64,000 nt of DNA from Laguncularia racemosa. Its lineage: Eukaryota; Streptophyta; Magnoliopsida; Myrtales; Combretaceae. This document shows positions 11,678-23,866 of the stretch, piece by piece. The notes under the pieces were generated by a model. The model did no database searches and was not told the DNA's origin. It worked only from the letters and a program-made list of their open reading frames with translations. A program made the position numbers and the translations under genes. Positions within the stretch are counted from its first letter, which is position 1; each line of letters begins with the position of its first letter. Location of the stretch: the NCBI GenBank assembly GCA_037954665.1, contig JBBMOL010000302.1, positions 310,001-374,000 on the forward strand, given 5' to 3'.

Positions 11678-12675
11678 TGATGTGCCTAAAACCACTTAGA
11701 AGCACAATCAAAAGACTTAAGAAAAAAAAAATCTCAAGTCAAGGCAAAACCGGATCCACAAAGGGCAATTTCACATGAACCCTAATGAAGATATAAGGAA
11801 ATCCAAAAGTTCAAAGATATAATTGTAATACTACAATGATAATATCTTCTAACAGCAGTCTAATCTCATATAATCCACAAAGATAATCCACAAATGACAA
11901 AGAAAACCTCAATTCCAAGAACTCGTTTTCAAGGGAATTCTTCAATGAAGATTCAAATTCAATTGCAAAGTACTTCAAATAAACACAATAATTCGTGAAC
12001 AATAAGATGTATTTCTGACCAAGAACTATCTCAATTAAACCCTAGATATGACACACTAGAGAAGAAAAGAAATCACAACAAAATGAAATTGATACAACTC
12101 ACAATTTCAAGGTGTTGCACTCGCCACAATTTCAACTTTGGGATTGAAATTGATAAGAGTTTAGATGACAATTAGGAACCCTAATTCTCACGTGAAAAGA
12201 AGTGTTTGTTCTTCAAAAATAAGCCTCCTCAAACCCTCTCTTAAGCAAGTATTTATACTTACTACTCCTAGGGTTAAAAAGTGCTCAAAATTACAAGTTT
12301 GCCACTTTTAAGGTGGCTAACCCTAAATGAAAGTTACAAAGAAATAAACGTGTCCCAAAACCAAAATACAACCAAAATAGTTCATAAAAGAGTAAATATA
12401 TAAAAGAAATGGTCCTTCATGATGCCGGTCTTCAAGATGCTTTTGAATTAGGTTCCGTTGACAACCCTGATTCACTCAGTAGTAAGGGTGTTTTTGCATC
12501 ATGTAAGACTGACAAATGAACCTGCTGAAATGCATCAAAATTATAATGCAAAGATGTAGAAAGTGGGTTAGACTTCTCAAGATTAGGTTTCTCTAGCAAA
12601 ACCCTCATAACTAGATTCTGGAGACCCTTAGCTCGGGCCCTGGCGATAGGTCCTGGAAAAGTCTGATTCCTATCA
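11678..12675 (-). repeat. 5' LTR of D1, with polyprotein tail inside
   Basis: The 998-bp LTR begins on the - strand with TGATAGGAATC (12675) and ends CACATCA (11678). The first 240 bp continue an open frame to a stop at 12432-12434 with PGPIARARAKGLQNLV, the C-terminal polyprotein tail that in CRM-type elements is encoded partly in the LTR. A TATA box lies at 12251-12257 (complement) inside the 6-bp inverted repeat AAGTAT/ATACTT. Confidence 0.85.
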
Positions 12676-14044
12676 TTATGGTGGAAGAATTTGATTATCA
12701 ATAGGGAAAGGGATGGAGAGGCTGAGATTCAGACATGGAGGGATATGAAAAGGGTATTGAAAAAAAGGTTTATTCCTGAGCATTACAAACAGGAACTATT
12801 TATGCAACTGCAAACCTTAAGGCAGTGAGGCAAGACAGTGGATGATTATGTGCAGGAATTTGAAACCCTCATGATTAGGTTTAGGTCTATTGAACCTCCA
12901 GAACAAACCGTAGCACGCTTCGTCTCAGGTTTGAAATATGAAATAGCGTGTGTTGTAGAGCTGCAGCGCTATAGTACACTTGATGAGGCTATTCAGTTGG
13001 CCTTGAAAGTGGAGAGGCAAAGGAGGTCCAACTTGTTTAGGGTTTCGAGCAGTAGGCTCAATGCTATTACTAGACCCATATCAGCTGACGGTCGATCAGG
13101 GGGAACAAAAGGGTAGGTGAGGCAGTGAAAGTAGTGGACAAAACTACCCCAAATACTATTAGAGAAAATTTACCTACTAGGAAGGGTAAAGAGGTAATAA
13201 CACCAAATGTGAGGCAAACTGTTCCCGGATCTACTAGTGGAAAGGCACGCTAGATCAAGTGCTTTAAATGCATGGGATTTGGGCATAAGCAGCATAGTGT
13301 CCAAATAAGAGGGTGATGACTGTTATGGAGGCACTAGGGAAGATGTTGAGGATGACAATGAACATATTGAACCTACAGATTTACCAACGACACAGCAAGA
13401 GTATTATGATGACCAAACTGCAAAGACACATGAGGAGCGTACAGGTGAACAATATCTACCCATTAATGTGTTGCATAGGGCTCTAACAACATCTCCTGAT
13501 ACTAGAGACATTCAGAGCGAGAACATATTTCACACCTCTTGCAAAATCAAAGGTAACCTTTTGTACTCATCATCAATAGTGGTAGTTGCATGAATGTTAT
13601 ATCTACTGCACTAGTAGACAAATTACATCTGTCTACTATTCCACATCCTAGCCCTTATAACTTGCATTGGCTGGATAATCGAGGTAGTATGTATGTTACA
13701 CTTAGGGCTAAGCTTCCTGTGAGTGTTGGGCAGAAATATCATGATGAGATCCTGTGTGATGTAGTCCCTATGCATGCATTCCATTTGCTGTTGGGTCGGC
13801 CTTAGTTGTTTGATCGGCAGGTGTTACATGATGGGTTTAGAAACACCTACATGTTCAGCATAGGTGAATCTCGCATAGTTCTGTCGCCAATGACTCCATC
13901 TGAAGTACATTGGTTTCAGGAACAGATCAAAACTCCATCCACTACATTTGATAGCCGGAAGAGCAGGACAACAGAGACATTAGGGTTCAGTTCCAAAACT
14001 GATCCTCTAGATTTGAGGGAAAATCTTTCAGAAGCCCAAGGAGA
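12676..14044 (+). pseudogene. D2 gag-protease remnant
   Basis: Gag coding begins with WWKNLIINRERDGEAEIQTW and continues through VDDYVQEFETLMIRF (12838 on), the same capsid-like region as in E1. A knuckle remnant CFKCMGFGHKQHS is near 13260 and has lost its last cysteine. Protease follows (NVISTALVDKLHLS to LLLGRP, 13590-13800) with a frameshift near 13565 and a TAG at 13803-13805 where D1 has TGG. A short tail then reaches the LTR without any polymerase or integrase sequence. Inactive. Confidence 0.8.
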
Positions 14045-15044
14045 TGATGGGAAAATTTTTGACACTATCGACACTTTCAGAACTCGATTTGGATGATGAT
14101 CCAAATCACTCGTATTTTATGTCATTTATTTTCATCTAATAAGTATTTGAGAAATAATCTTACAAGTACAATAATAATTCTCCATGGGATGCCAATATGT
14201 CCTACACTAGTTGATGGACATGGGAGATCTTCAGATTTACAATCAAAGATCCGCTACGATTGTTTCCATTCCGAAGCATTGGCTCATGAAGACCTATGAT
14301 ATTTTGTACTTTGTAATTATTTTATGAACTATTTTATGTTGTATTTTCTTTTGGGACACTTTCATTTTACTGTAATTTTCATTTAGGGCTAGCCACCTTA
14401 AAAGTGGCAAGCTTGTAATTTTGACCATTTTCTAACCCTAGAGTAGCACATATAAATACTTGCTTATAGTAGGGTTTGAGGAGGCCATTTTTGCAGATTA
14501 GACACAAACACTTAACGTGTGGGAATTAGGGTTCATCCTAGTTCTAATTCTCTTATCAATTTCAACCCAAGAATTGGAATTGTGGCGAGTACAACAAGGG
14601 GAAATTGTGAGTCATATCAATTTCTTTTTTTGTTGTTTTTTCATTTCATCTCTAGTGAGTCATATCTAGGGTTAATTTGGCGTTTCTTGGACATATTTGT
14701 GATCGTAATTTGTGAACAATTATTTTGTTAAAGATTGATTGTTCTTTAGTACTTGAAATCAACATCATTTCATTGTTGGTGTAAATTGGAATTGTAGAAG
14801 AAATTAGAGTCACGGTTTTGATCAATCCCTTTTGGTTTGATTCTCGTGGATTTCGATTATTCTTGTTGTTATATGGCGAAGATTACATATATGGATTGCA
14901 ATGGCATCATTTGATCTTTGGTGTTGATCAAAATTCCAAAAGGGTTCACGTAAATTGTCATCCAATTGGACCGGTTTGTATTTGAGTTGAGGTTTGTTAT
15001 CTTTGATTCATTTGATTGTGCTTGGACTTGGTTTTGAGACATCA
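14045..15044 (+). repeat. 3' LTR of D2
   Basis: 1000 bp from TGATGGGAAAA to GAGACATCA, preceded by the purine tract GCCCAAGGAGA (14034-14044). Length and ends match the D1 LTR (998 bp). A TATA box TATAAAT is at 14451-14457. The block GCCACCTTAAAAGTGGC, an imperfect inverted repeat also in D1, lies just upstream near 14392. Confidence 0.8.
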
Positions 15045-15298
15045 CTAAGTCTTTCTTGCTAAAAAAATTTGAAGATTTGTGGGGCAGTAAATGAGCTTAC
15101 TTAAAGGGAATGAGAGTCAATCCTTAAGTGTGGGGATGCATCAACGATAAGTAAAAAATTCAAGCTTTACTTCGTAAGTGTACCTAATAAGTCATTTTCA
15201 TGCTCTTTCATTTATTGTAAGGTGCACACTGGTCAAACACCTAGATCAAATAGCTTAGAGAGTTTTTACTTGCTTTCTGTACAATTTTTAAACACCTA

Positions 15299-15333
15299 CA
15301 CTACTTTGAGCACAAGCAATGCTCAAAGTAGTG
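15299..15333 (+). other. Perfect 14-bp inverted repeat in element A
   Basis: CACTACTTTGAGCA (15299-15312) pairs with TGCTCAAAGTAGTG (15320-15333) around the 7-nt loop CAAGCAA. It lies in an otherwise noncoding stretch of A (15045-15699) that may be the decayed end of its env-like ORF. I found no counterpart in B, C or G. Confidence 0.7.
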
Positions 15334-15699
15334 CTTACATGAAGACAACAGTGAGGAGGAAGATTAAGAGCTAGATTGTCTGCTAATCTACGCTTTCTTA
15401 CTTAGGCCCTTTTTCTCATAATAATAATTGTTCTATTTCCTGCATATGGGTTGTAACTAATTGAGCTCCCTTATGAGGAGACTCTCCATCTAAATCTGTT
15501 GAATATTTTGTTCTCTTGACTAAGATAGGCTAACTTCCATTTTAATTTTTTTTTTTTTCATTTTTTTAGAGTCGATGCTACACAACTTTTGATTTGATGG
15601 ATTCATAACTCAATAGATGTTGAAAATCAGGGAAGTTATTAGTGTCCTTTTTCTTTTGTCTCTCTCTTTTTTTTTTCCCTATATGTGTTTGCTTTAGAA

Positions 15700-17022
15700 A
15701 CATATTGGAGACAATGTCTTAAACAAGTTTAGAGAAGGGATATAAAGACATAAGCAATTAGGTTTTGAATTGTTTATGCTCCTTATGCACTTGTTGATCA
15801 AACTTCTCCCATTTACAAGTTTGCAATTGAGTTTTAATCTTGATTTTGAATTATTGAAAAGTGAGAACCTTGAAATTGTACCCATTAAAATGTAAAAGTA
15901 GCATTCTTGTATACATATATGTAAAAGTAGTGACTTTGTGTGCCTCACTCACCTATTGTTAGGTTTGGTATACTTAGCTAGAGTTTTAGGATGAAATTCA
16001 AGTAGGGTAAATCTACTTGTTGTTTAATAGCTGAATTTAGAGTTATGAAATAAATAAAAATCTATAGTTTCAAGTGAATTGGTTGTGTTTTTAAGCTGAC
16101 AGTATATTTAATATTTAATCATTTTAAGAGCTCTTTCAACTTTTTGTGAAAAAAGGGCATGTGAAATTATTAACTTGGTAATCCTTTTTCAAAACCATCT
16201 CTTTGAAAATAAATTAATTATATTAAACTATTAAAAAAAAAAAGCCTTTGCTCCAATGACTTGGTTTACCCAGGTTATGAGTATCATTATTGAGTTCTTA
16301 TGTGTTAAGGTAAGGAAGGTTCGATGGAGTCTTTAAAAATTAGTCACCTAAGGTCGTCTGTCTTAAGATCAACCGACCGATGAAACTACCATAACTTTAA
16401 AGGATATCAAAAAGGCAAGTTTAGCGAGTCTTGTAACTTAGGTAAATAAGCCCATAGGGACACCCTCGATCGAGGGGATAACATTTGTTAACTTAGGTAA
16501 TAAGCCTAAGATTATTGGTTGAAAGCTCACTACATAGGTTACTTAGCGCCATCTAACTGAACAAAAAAAATCAAATTAATAATAATTGACTAAGTTTAAA
16601 TAAAACTTTTAAAGAGACTTAAAGAGAAAGGAAAATAATCCAGGGAAATAATAGATGTCATATGCTTTACTTCTTGTTGTTGTGCTTAGAGAAATAATTA
16701 AATGTTTTATATGCTTTTTGGTAAGTAGCAAGATGTGACTAAGCAATTTTGACTTTGTTTGATTTATTATTTCCTTTATGCCTTTGAAAGCAGTTGCTAA
16801 ATGATGAGAGTAATGTTTTAACTTACTTGGATTAATCTAAAAAGTCTAATTATTGTATGTTAGATATACATACAATTATGGTAGTTTGAGTAATAGCACT
16901 AACAAGTCACTAAGAATTATGTAAAAGATTACTTTGATTGAAGTTCATAATGAGTATAATGATTATAGGTTTCTCTGTCCTTATTTTGTTGCTTGAGGAC
17001 AAGAAATGTAAGTGTATGAATT
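15700..17022 (+). other. 3' cassette of element A (hairpins I, II and structured block)
   Basis: Hairpin I is decayed (ACATATTG, GAGA, CAATGT, 15700-15717) with a weak purine tract after it. The structured block (16318-16520) has GGTTCGATGGAGTC, TTAG-TCAC-CTAA, outer arms GGTCG/CGACC (16352-16356, 16374-16378), a perfect palindrome CCCTCGATCGAGGG (16463-16476), and the perfect 7-nt-loop hairpin CTTAGG (16492-16497) with CCTAAG (16505-16510). Hairpin II is TTGCTTG-AGGA-CAAG (16989-17003), next to the LTR. No gene is present. Confidence 0.6.
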
Positions 17023-17299
17023 TGATAACGGTTAAAAGCACCTATTTCTAGACTTATTAGATATAATTTATGTGAATTTATTAAGAAAATGAACTTAATG
17101 CTTAATATTTGATTTCAGGTTGAAAGAGGATAATGGAAGGATTTAAGAAGTTTAAGCAAAAGAGGCAATTAGCAAGTGTAGAAAAGGATATTCCACGTGT
17201 ACATAACTTCAACTAGCCATGCAGATACCAATGCTAGAGGACAAATTTTATCAAATATATCTAAAATGTGCCTTGCTGTTACACAAATTGTGTAGAAGT
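17023..17299 (+). repeat. 3' LTR of A, left fragment
   Basis: Begins TGATAACGG directly after a degenerate purine tract and is cut at 17299 by the LTR of B. Its continuation is at 42626. Confidence 0.7.
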
Positions 17300-18681
17300 T
17301 GATAATCACTAACTCCAAATTCTGAAGATTTAAGCTCTTTTAGTTGATAATACAAAAATCATCCGAAATTGATGCTTAATCAAGGAATAGTTGCTTTCAG
17401 TGTAATAAGTCATTGAAAATTGAAAACACAAGAAGGAAGAGCATCTCCCTCTACCAACCCTTAAGGCGTATATCAAAACCACCAGCCCCATATCACGGCG
17501 TTGGAGAGAAATCAAGAACAGAAGCTCACGCCCTTGCACGGCATGGCAGGGGCGTATGAGACTGAAGTGAAAGACAAGCACCAGCCCTGAATGGGGCGGC
17601 AGCTTTAAAGGATGACCTGAGACCACCACGCCCCTTGCCACGGGGCGTGGTGAGGGGCGTATGGAGTCACAACCTACTTTCTCTGACTTTTTCTCTTCTC
17701 TCTCCTCCAACCCTAACACTTATATATAGATATGTATACATATGAAAAAGGGGGGAACGGTAGAGCTAGGGTTTTAGACTTCATTTTCTCTTCATTTTCA
17801 TATCTTTTTCCTTAGATTTCTACCCAACAATCTAAGGAGATTCAAGCAAGGCATTCAAGATTCACTCTATCCAAGTTGTAATCATGAACTCTAGTTTCTC
17901 TTTATGTATCTGTTCTTTCATTGTTAGATCTATGGAAGAGTAAACCGTAGACCTAGATCTCATTTGAACTATTTTGTCATATGATGAAGATATGATTTAA
18001 ATGAAGTTTTATTGATGTTCTTTTGTTCCATTACATGTGCTTCATATTTATCTTAGATTCATATATTCGGAATATGAGTTTATGCCTAATATCATTTGAG
18101 TTGATTGAGAAATCGCTTTTATGATCAGACCTATGTTTTGGATGAGATTTGCTCGTGTTTCTAGAGATAGAATATCGAAAATCTTATGTTGAACATTCAT
18201 TCAATTAGAGTTCATAAGCTTCATGCGGTTCTTGATTGCTATTGATTGAGGAGAGATCCTAATTGATAAATCTAGGATTAGATAAGTTAATATACTTGAG
18301 AAAGTAATTATCTTGCTTCTTGGAACTTAACAGCTTAAGAACTCAAAAATGTTAATCCTTAGCTTCTAATGATTCATTTAACAATATAGGTATATAATGA
18401 GATCTAGGTTGCTTTGTTATCGAATTAAACCTTGTGTTGTTAAAGTAGTTTTAGTTAAAATTTTAGATTGTTAACTATTTTTAGTCTTCAATACACTTCA
18501 TCTCAATTTGACGGTTAGATAATAAGGAAAGAGCTAGTACTAGTAATTAGTAATCTTCTCTCTCTATGGGATGACCCTGCACTTAACACTATATTACATC
18601 CACAGTACACTTGCCTATTGCAACGTAGTTAGAATTAGGAAAAAGTATCATAGATATTAAAACTACGGTTGGCAACGATCA
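17300..18681 (+). repeat. 5' LTR of B
   Basis: 1382 bp from TGATAATCAC to CGATCA. U3 carries the GC hairpin CCACGCCCC (17626-17634), spacer TTGCCAC, GGGGCGTGG (17642-17650). A TATA-like TATATATA is at 17721-17728. Compared with the 3' LTR, the first 300 bp have lost many single bases, while the part after about 17640 is very similar. Confidence 0.85.
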
Positions 18682-18687
18682 AGTTTT

Positions 18688-18705
18688 TGGCACCATTGTC
18701 GAGGA
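18688..18705 (+). other. B primer binding site (tRNA-Asp type)
   Basis: TGGCACCATTGTCGAGGA matches the complement of tRNA-Asp 3' end (TGGCGCCGTTGCCGGGGA) at 14 of 18 positions. All four differences are G-to-A or C-to-T. Element C keeps a better copy. Confidence 0.7.
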
Positions 18706-18840
18706 GGAGGCACCGCTAATATTAGGAACACTTATTACTTATTAATCTAGCCACTAGTTTTACTTCTGTTACTTTTCCTTCTTTGTTTACTTTGAATTTG
18801 GGTACTACTGATTGTTTGATTTTTTTTGCTCTTGTAGTGC

Positions 18841-20427
18841 ATGACTAGGAGCTGATCCAAGGGCCTTACTAATTTTGATCCCGAGCCTGAGAGAATCCTT
18901 ACTCAATTGCACAAAAGAGACAAGCAACCATCCGAATCTTCATCAACAAGGGTTAAGGAAGAGCTGGTGATAGAAGAAATGGCTGACCCACAAGATAACC
19001 CTCCTCATGAGCTAAATCCAACGGTTGAGCTTAGGAGAACCAATGCTGAGTTTGCCAGGCCAAAGTTGGATGGTGTTAGCTCTAGCATTGTTCGACCTAA
19101 GGTAGAGGCAAGCAATTTTGAGATTAAACCGGCCGTTATTCAAATGGTTTGACAATATGCCCAATTTCATGGTCTTGAGGATGAGGATCCAAACTCTCAT
19201 ATTCAATCCTTCTTAGAGATATACAACACTTTCAAATTTAATGGAGTGAATGAAGATGCGGTTCATCTTAGACTCTTCCCATTTTCTTTAAGAGGAAGAG
19301 CTAAGTAATGGTTAAATTCTTTGCTGAAAAGCTCCATCACCACCTGGGAAGAGTTGCTTATAAAGTTTATGGACAAGTTCTTTCCACCTGCAAAGACCGC
19401 CAAACTCAAAGCTGACATCTAGTCCTATCATCAACAAGAGTCGAAAACACTTTATGAGACTTGGGAACATTTCAAGGAATCATTAAGGAGATGCCCTCAT
19501 CACGGTATTCCAGAGTGGATGCAAGTTCATATTTTCTACAACGGTCTCAATTATTAGATTAGACAGATGGTAAATGTTGTAGTTAGAGGCACGATTAATC
19601 ATCAAACTCCTGAAGAAAGCTTAGCTCTCTTCGAGAATCTGGCCGTGAATAATTTTGAATGGTCACATTCTAAGAGTAGAGATAAAAGACCGGCAAGAGT
19701 TATTGATGTAGATGTGGCCACTACAATCATGTCAAAAGTAGAGGCGTTATCTAGAAAGATTAATGGATTATCACTTTCAAAGCAGCAAGTATCCGTAGTT
19801 GAGCCCTCCTTTAGTGATGAATTAGGTGTTGAACAAGTGGATTATTTGGGAAATCAGATCCGGCCTCAGAATGATCCTTACAGTAACACATATAATCCAG
19901 GCTGGAGAAATCACCCAAATTTTTCATGGAGTAACAACAACAATTTTCAGAAAGGCAATCCTAATCCTCCCCCTAGTTATCAAAGACCACTTGGTCAGAG
20001 TTCTAAACCACAATCATCAGTTGAGGACATCCTAGCAAAGTTGGTAAAAGATTCTGAAGATAGACAAAAATCATTGGACATGATTTTAAAGAATCAAGAC
20101 ACTACTCTCAAAAACCATAGCGCCTCAATCCACAATCTTGAGACTCAGGTTGGACAAATTGCTAAATTACTTTCAGAGAGACCTGAGGGTTCATTACCAA
20201 GAAATACAGAGACAAATCCACGCGAGCATGTGAAAGCAATAACCTTGAGAAGTGGTAAAGAACTCTAATCTAAGAATCAAGTAGGAAGAGGTGAGGCATC
20301 CAACTCAAAGGAGAAACAAACGATTGAAAATGATGAAGGAGAGCAACCAAAGAAGTTAGTTGAGAAGAATTCATCATCATCCAAGCCGATTTCAAAATAT
20401 AAACCTCTCGTTCCATACCTTGCAAGA
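18841..20427 (+). pseudogene. B gag
   Basis: The frame starts at ATG 18841 with an immediate TGA at 18853-18855. Gag motifs include GLEDEDPNSHIQSFLEI, LRLFPFSLRGRAK, WLNSLL and the CPHHGIPEWMQVHIFYNGLN region (19180-19560), then NDPYSNTYNPGWRNHPNFSW (19870-19930), which is also in element C. No intact CCHC knuckle was seen. A likely coiled coil is at about 20040-20170. Stops at 19150, 19306, 19420, 19555 and 20266 break it. The reading frame stays the same throughout, so decay here is by substitution, not indels. Confidence 0.8.
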
Positions 20428-21279
20428 TTGAAGAAAGATAAGGTGGATGAGCAATATGGTAGATTTTTGGAAGTTTTTAAACAATTGCATATTAACCTTC
20501 CATTGGTTGAGGCATTGACTCAAATGCCTAGATATGCAAAGTTTCTGAGAAAATTATTGTCAAACAAGAGAAAATTGGAAGAGTTTTCTTCAGTAACTTT
20601 AGGAGGAGAATGTTCGGTAGTTATTCAGAACAAACTTCTAAAGAAGCTTAGGGATCCTGGGAGCTTCACCATCCCGTGTTTGATCGATAACCTAACAGAG
20701 GAAAGGGCCCTAACTGATCTTGGGGCTAGTATTAATCTCATGCCATATCAACTCTTCAAGAAGCTGGGACTTGGGGAACCAAAGCCAACTCTAATGAGCT
20801 TGTAATTGGCAAATAGATCAGTTAAGTTCCCAAGAGGAGTGGTTGAGGATGTGCTAGTAAAAGTTTAAGACTTCATTTTCCTAGCAGATTTTGTCATTCT
20901 AGATATGGAAGCAGATGTGCAGATCCCATTGATTCTTGGGAGACCATTTCTAGCAACTGCAAGAGCTATCATAGATGTCGGAGACGAGAAATTGGTGCTA
21001 CGAGTGGGAAATGAGGAAGTCATAGTGACGATGCCGGATGTTCTTAAGCATAGTTTGCAACATGATGATACTTGTTTTGCAGTGGATTATCTTGATCTAC
21101 CTATTTCAGAGTCAATGCAAGAACTTTTATGCAATGATGCTTTAGCAATTTGTTTGACAAATGGGGATCAAGGAGAATCTGTGGATGCATTAGTTAAAGA
21201 GATGACTGTCAGTCTTGATGGAAGTCCTAAGTTGAAGAAGGAGGGAAGTTTTGAAGAGTTAAATCGCTCTACTATTTAG
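20428..21279 (+). pseudogene. B aspartic protease region
   Basis: Same frame as gag. LPLVEALTQMPRYAKFLRKL precedes the retropepsin-like active site ALTDLGASINLMP (about 20710-20750), then PLILGRPFLATARAIIDV (20925-20980). Stops at 20803 and 20866 replace probable CAA codons. The enzyme would have cut the Gag-Pol polyprotein; as it stands it is truncated. Confidence 0.8.
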
Positions 21280-21312
21280 AAAGCCAAGCCCTCTACTAAA
21301 GAACCCCCTGTC

Positions 21313-22830
21313 TTGGAGTTAAAGCAATTGCCTGACTATCTCCAATATGCCTTCCTTGAGCAAGACTCTAAATTACCCATGATTATAGCCTCAGACTTGA
21401 GTTTGACCCAGAAGGATAAATTGCCGAATGTTCTTAGTCAACATAAGAAGGCTATTGCATGGAAGATGGTTGACATAAAGGGGATTAGTCCATCATTTTG
21501 TACTCACGAAATTCTCTTGGAAGATTATGCTAAATCAGTGATTCAACCTCAATGCAGACTCAATCCAAATATGAGAGATGTGGTGAAGAAGGAAGTGATT
21601 AAACTACTTGATGCTAGAATGAATTATCCTATTTCTGATAGCACATGGGTGAGTCCAGTTCAAGTAGTTCTAAAGAAAGGAGGCATGACCGTCGTACCCA
21701 ATGAGAAAAATGAGCTCATTCCCATGAGAACGGTCACAGGTTGGAGAGTTTGTATTAATTACTGCAAACTCAATGATGCGACCAGAAAGGATCACTTCCC
21801 TCTCCCATTCATAGATCAAATGCTAGAATAATCGGCAGGACATTCTTATTGTTGCTTCTTGGATGAAATGTTAGGTTATTTCCAGATTCCCATTGGACCT
21901 GAGGATCAGGAGAAAACGACATTCACATGCCCATTTGGCACGTTTGCATATAGGAGAATGCCTTTCAGCTTGTGTAATGCCCTTGCCACATTCTAGAGGT
22001 GTATGCTTGCAATATTTGAAGATATGGTGGGAGAAAATATAGAAGTTTATATGGATGATTTCTCGGTATATGGTGACTCCTTTGATGATTGTCTCCGTCA
22101 CTTGGAATTGGTTTTGAAAAGATGTGAAGATACTAATCTAGTGCTTAATTGGGAGAAATGTCATTTTATGACACAAGAGGGTATTGTCTTAGGTCATAAA
22201 ATCTCCAAAAGAGGTATTGAGGTGGATGAGGCTAAAATTGAAGCAATTTCTAAACTACCTCCACCTTCATCAGTGAAAGCAATCCGAAGCTTTCTTGGTC
22301 ATGCGGGATTTTATCGTCGGTTTATAAGAGATTTTTCAACAATTGCACAACCAATGACTAAGCTTTTGGAGAAGGATGCGCCTTTCAATTTTTTCTGAAG
22401 AGTGCCTCGATGCATTCAATACTCTCAAGGAGAAGCTCACCAATGCTCCAATTATGGTTACACCGGATTGGAATCTTCCTTTTGATATCATGTGCGATGC
22501 AAGTGATATGGTTGTAGGTGCTGTCTTAGGGCAACGTAAAGATAAATATTTCCAACCCATTTACCATGCAAGTAAGACTCTTACCCCTGAGCAAGAGAAT
22601 TATACCACAACTAAGAAAGAGTTGCTTTAGTTGTCTTTGCTTTCGACAAATTTTGGCCCTATCTCGTATTATCAAAGGTTATAGTCTATACTGATCATTC
22701 CACTTTGAAGTTTTTGCTAACCAAACAGGATGCAAAGCCACGTCTAATTAGGTAGATTTTACTCCTTCAGGAGTTTGACCTGGAGATAAGAGATAAAAAG
22801 GGTGCCAAGAACCTAGCGGGTGATCACTTG
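21313..22830 (+). pseudogene. B reverse transcriptase and RNase H
   Basis: RT motifs in order: STWVSPVQVVLKKGG, GWRVCINYCKLNDATRKDHF, CFLDEMLGYFQIPIG (first catalytic Asp kept), FGTFAYRRMPF and VYMDDFSVYGD with an intact YMDD (about 22050-22080). The connection and RNase H-like part continues with PFDIMCDASDMVVGAVLGQR and VIVYTDHSTLKFLL (about 22470-22710). Stops at 21829 and 21994 (CAG to TAG) and frameshifts near 22390 and 22625 disable it. It is the only copy in the window with both RT catalytic motifs legible. Confidence 0.85.
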
Positions 22831-23866
22831 TTACGCTTGGAGAATCCATTTCTAGAGAAGTTGAATGAAGGAGAAATCAATGATGAATTCCCTAAGGAAC
22901 GATTGTTCTCTATAAGTGCAATTGAAGATGGGAATGATATGCCTTGGTTTGCTGACATTGCAAATTATATAGTGGCCAAGGTTGTTCCTAAGGATATGGG
23001 ATATCATCAAAGGAAGAAGCTTATCAGAGATTCAAGGCATTATATTTGGGAGGATCCTTATTTGTTCAAGAATTGTGCCGACAGGATGATTAAAAGGTGT
23101 GTATCATATAAGGAAGGATGGGAAATACTTTTTCATTGTCACACCGGACTAACTAGAGGTCACCATAGTTCGAACCGAACGGCTCATAAGGTCTTGGAAT
23201 CTGGTTTTTACTGGCCCTCACTGTTTAAGGATGCCCAAGACTATGTAGCCCAGTGTGATAGATGTCAAAGAACTGGAAACCTCTCAAGAAGAAATGAGAT
23301 GCCTCAGTAGTATATCTTATAGTGTAAAGTTTTTGATGTCTAGGGTATCAATTTCATGGGACCATTTCCATCTTCTTTTGGGAATAAATATGTGCTTGTA
23401 GCAGTCGACTATGTGAGTAAATGGGTAAAAGCACAAGCTCTACCGACAAATGATGCAAAGGTTGCAAAGAAATTCCTCAAAAAGCTCTTTTCTTAGGTTT
23501 GGTACCCTAAGAGCGCTTATTAGTGATAGAGGCACACATTTCTATAATGTGTAAATTGAGAAAGTGCTTAAAAGATATGGGGTAACTCATAGACTTGCAA
23601 CTCCCTATCACCCCCAATCAAACCAAGAATTGAAGAGAATTTTGGAAAAACCGGTTTCTCATCATCGCCAGGACTAGTCCGATAAGCTTGATGAAGCAAT
23701 GTAAGGCATTGCTTATCGACTAGTCTATGGTAAAGCTTGTCATCTTCCCATTGAGATAGAGCATAAGGCATACTAGGCCATCAAAACAGTAAATTTAGAT
23801 CTTGAAAGGGCTGGAAAACATAGATTGTTGCAACCCAATGAACTGGATGAGATGAGACTTGCAGCA
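22831..23866 (+). pseudogene. B integrase, N-terminal and core part (cut by E2)
   Basis: The zinc-binding HHCC region (HCHTGLTRGHH to CDRCQRTGN, 23135-23280) is complete. The core begins FDV, stop, GINFMGPFPSSFGN (TAG at 23341-23343 where Trp is expected) and has SDRGTHF (about 23525). The third catalytic residue region is damaged by a deletion (NQELKR, about 23620). Several more stops follow. E2 is inserted after the target CAGCA (23862-23866), and the C-terminus resumes at 29414. Confidence 0.8.

Larger units (their letters stand above)
8094..12675 (-). mobile_element. Element D1: CRM-like retrotransposon lacking gag, - strand
   Basis: Read on the - strand: 5' LTR (11678-12675), perfect initiator-Met primer site, a leader without gag, then protease, RT, RNase H and integrase, broken by insertion of E1 at 8093/8094. 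The remainder is outside the window. D1 lies in the gag gene of D2; the expected target copy on its right side is TTATG (12676-12680). D2 and F have related LTRs, so this family (here called D) is present three times. Confidence 0.85.
12676..15044 (+). mobile_element. Element D2: CRM-like gag-protease element, + strand, 3' part
   Basis: D2 starts abruptly inside gag at the D1 junction and continues through protease to a 3' LTR of 1000 bp. RT, RNase H and integrase are absent: the frame passes from protease to the last residues of the polyprotein (LDLRENLSEAQGDDG) at the LTR. Its 5' part would lie beyond the left end of D1. It ends in the 3' noncoding part of element A; the expected right target copy is CTAAG (15045-15049). 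Confidence 0.8.
15045..17299 (+). mobile_element. Element A: Athila-like retrotransposon, internal 3' part (continues at 42626)
   Basis: Only the noncoding 3' cassette and the first 277 bp of the 3' LTR are here. The rest of that LTR is at 42626-43743 because B inserted in it. The flanks of B (GAAGT at 17295-17299 and AGAGT at 42626-42630) fit a target duplication with a one-base change. The gag-pol part of A would lie left of D2, outside the window. The assignment rests on hairpins I and II, the structured block and the TGATAACGG LTR start shared in style with B, C and G. Confidence 0.75.
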
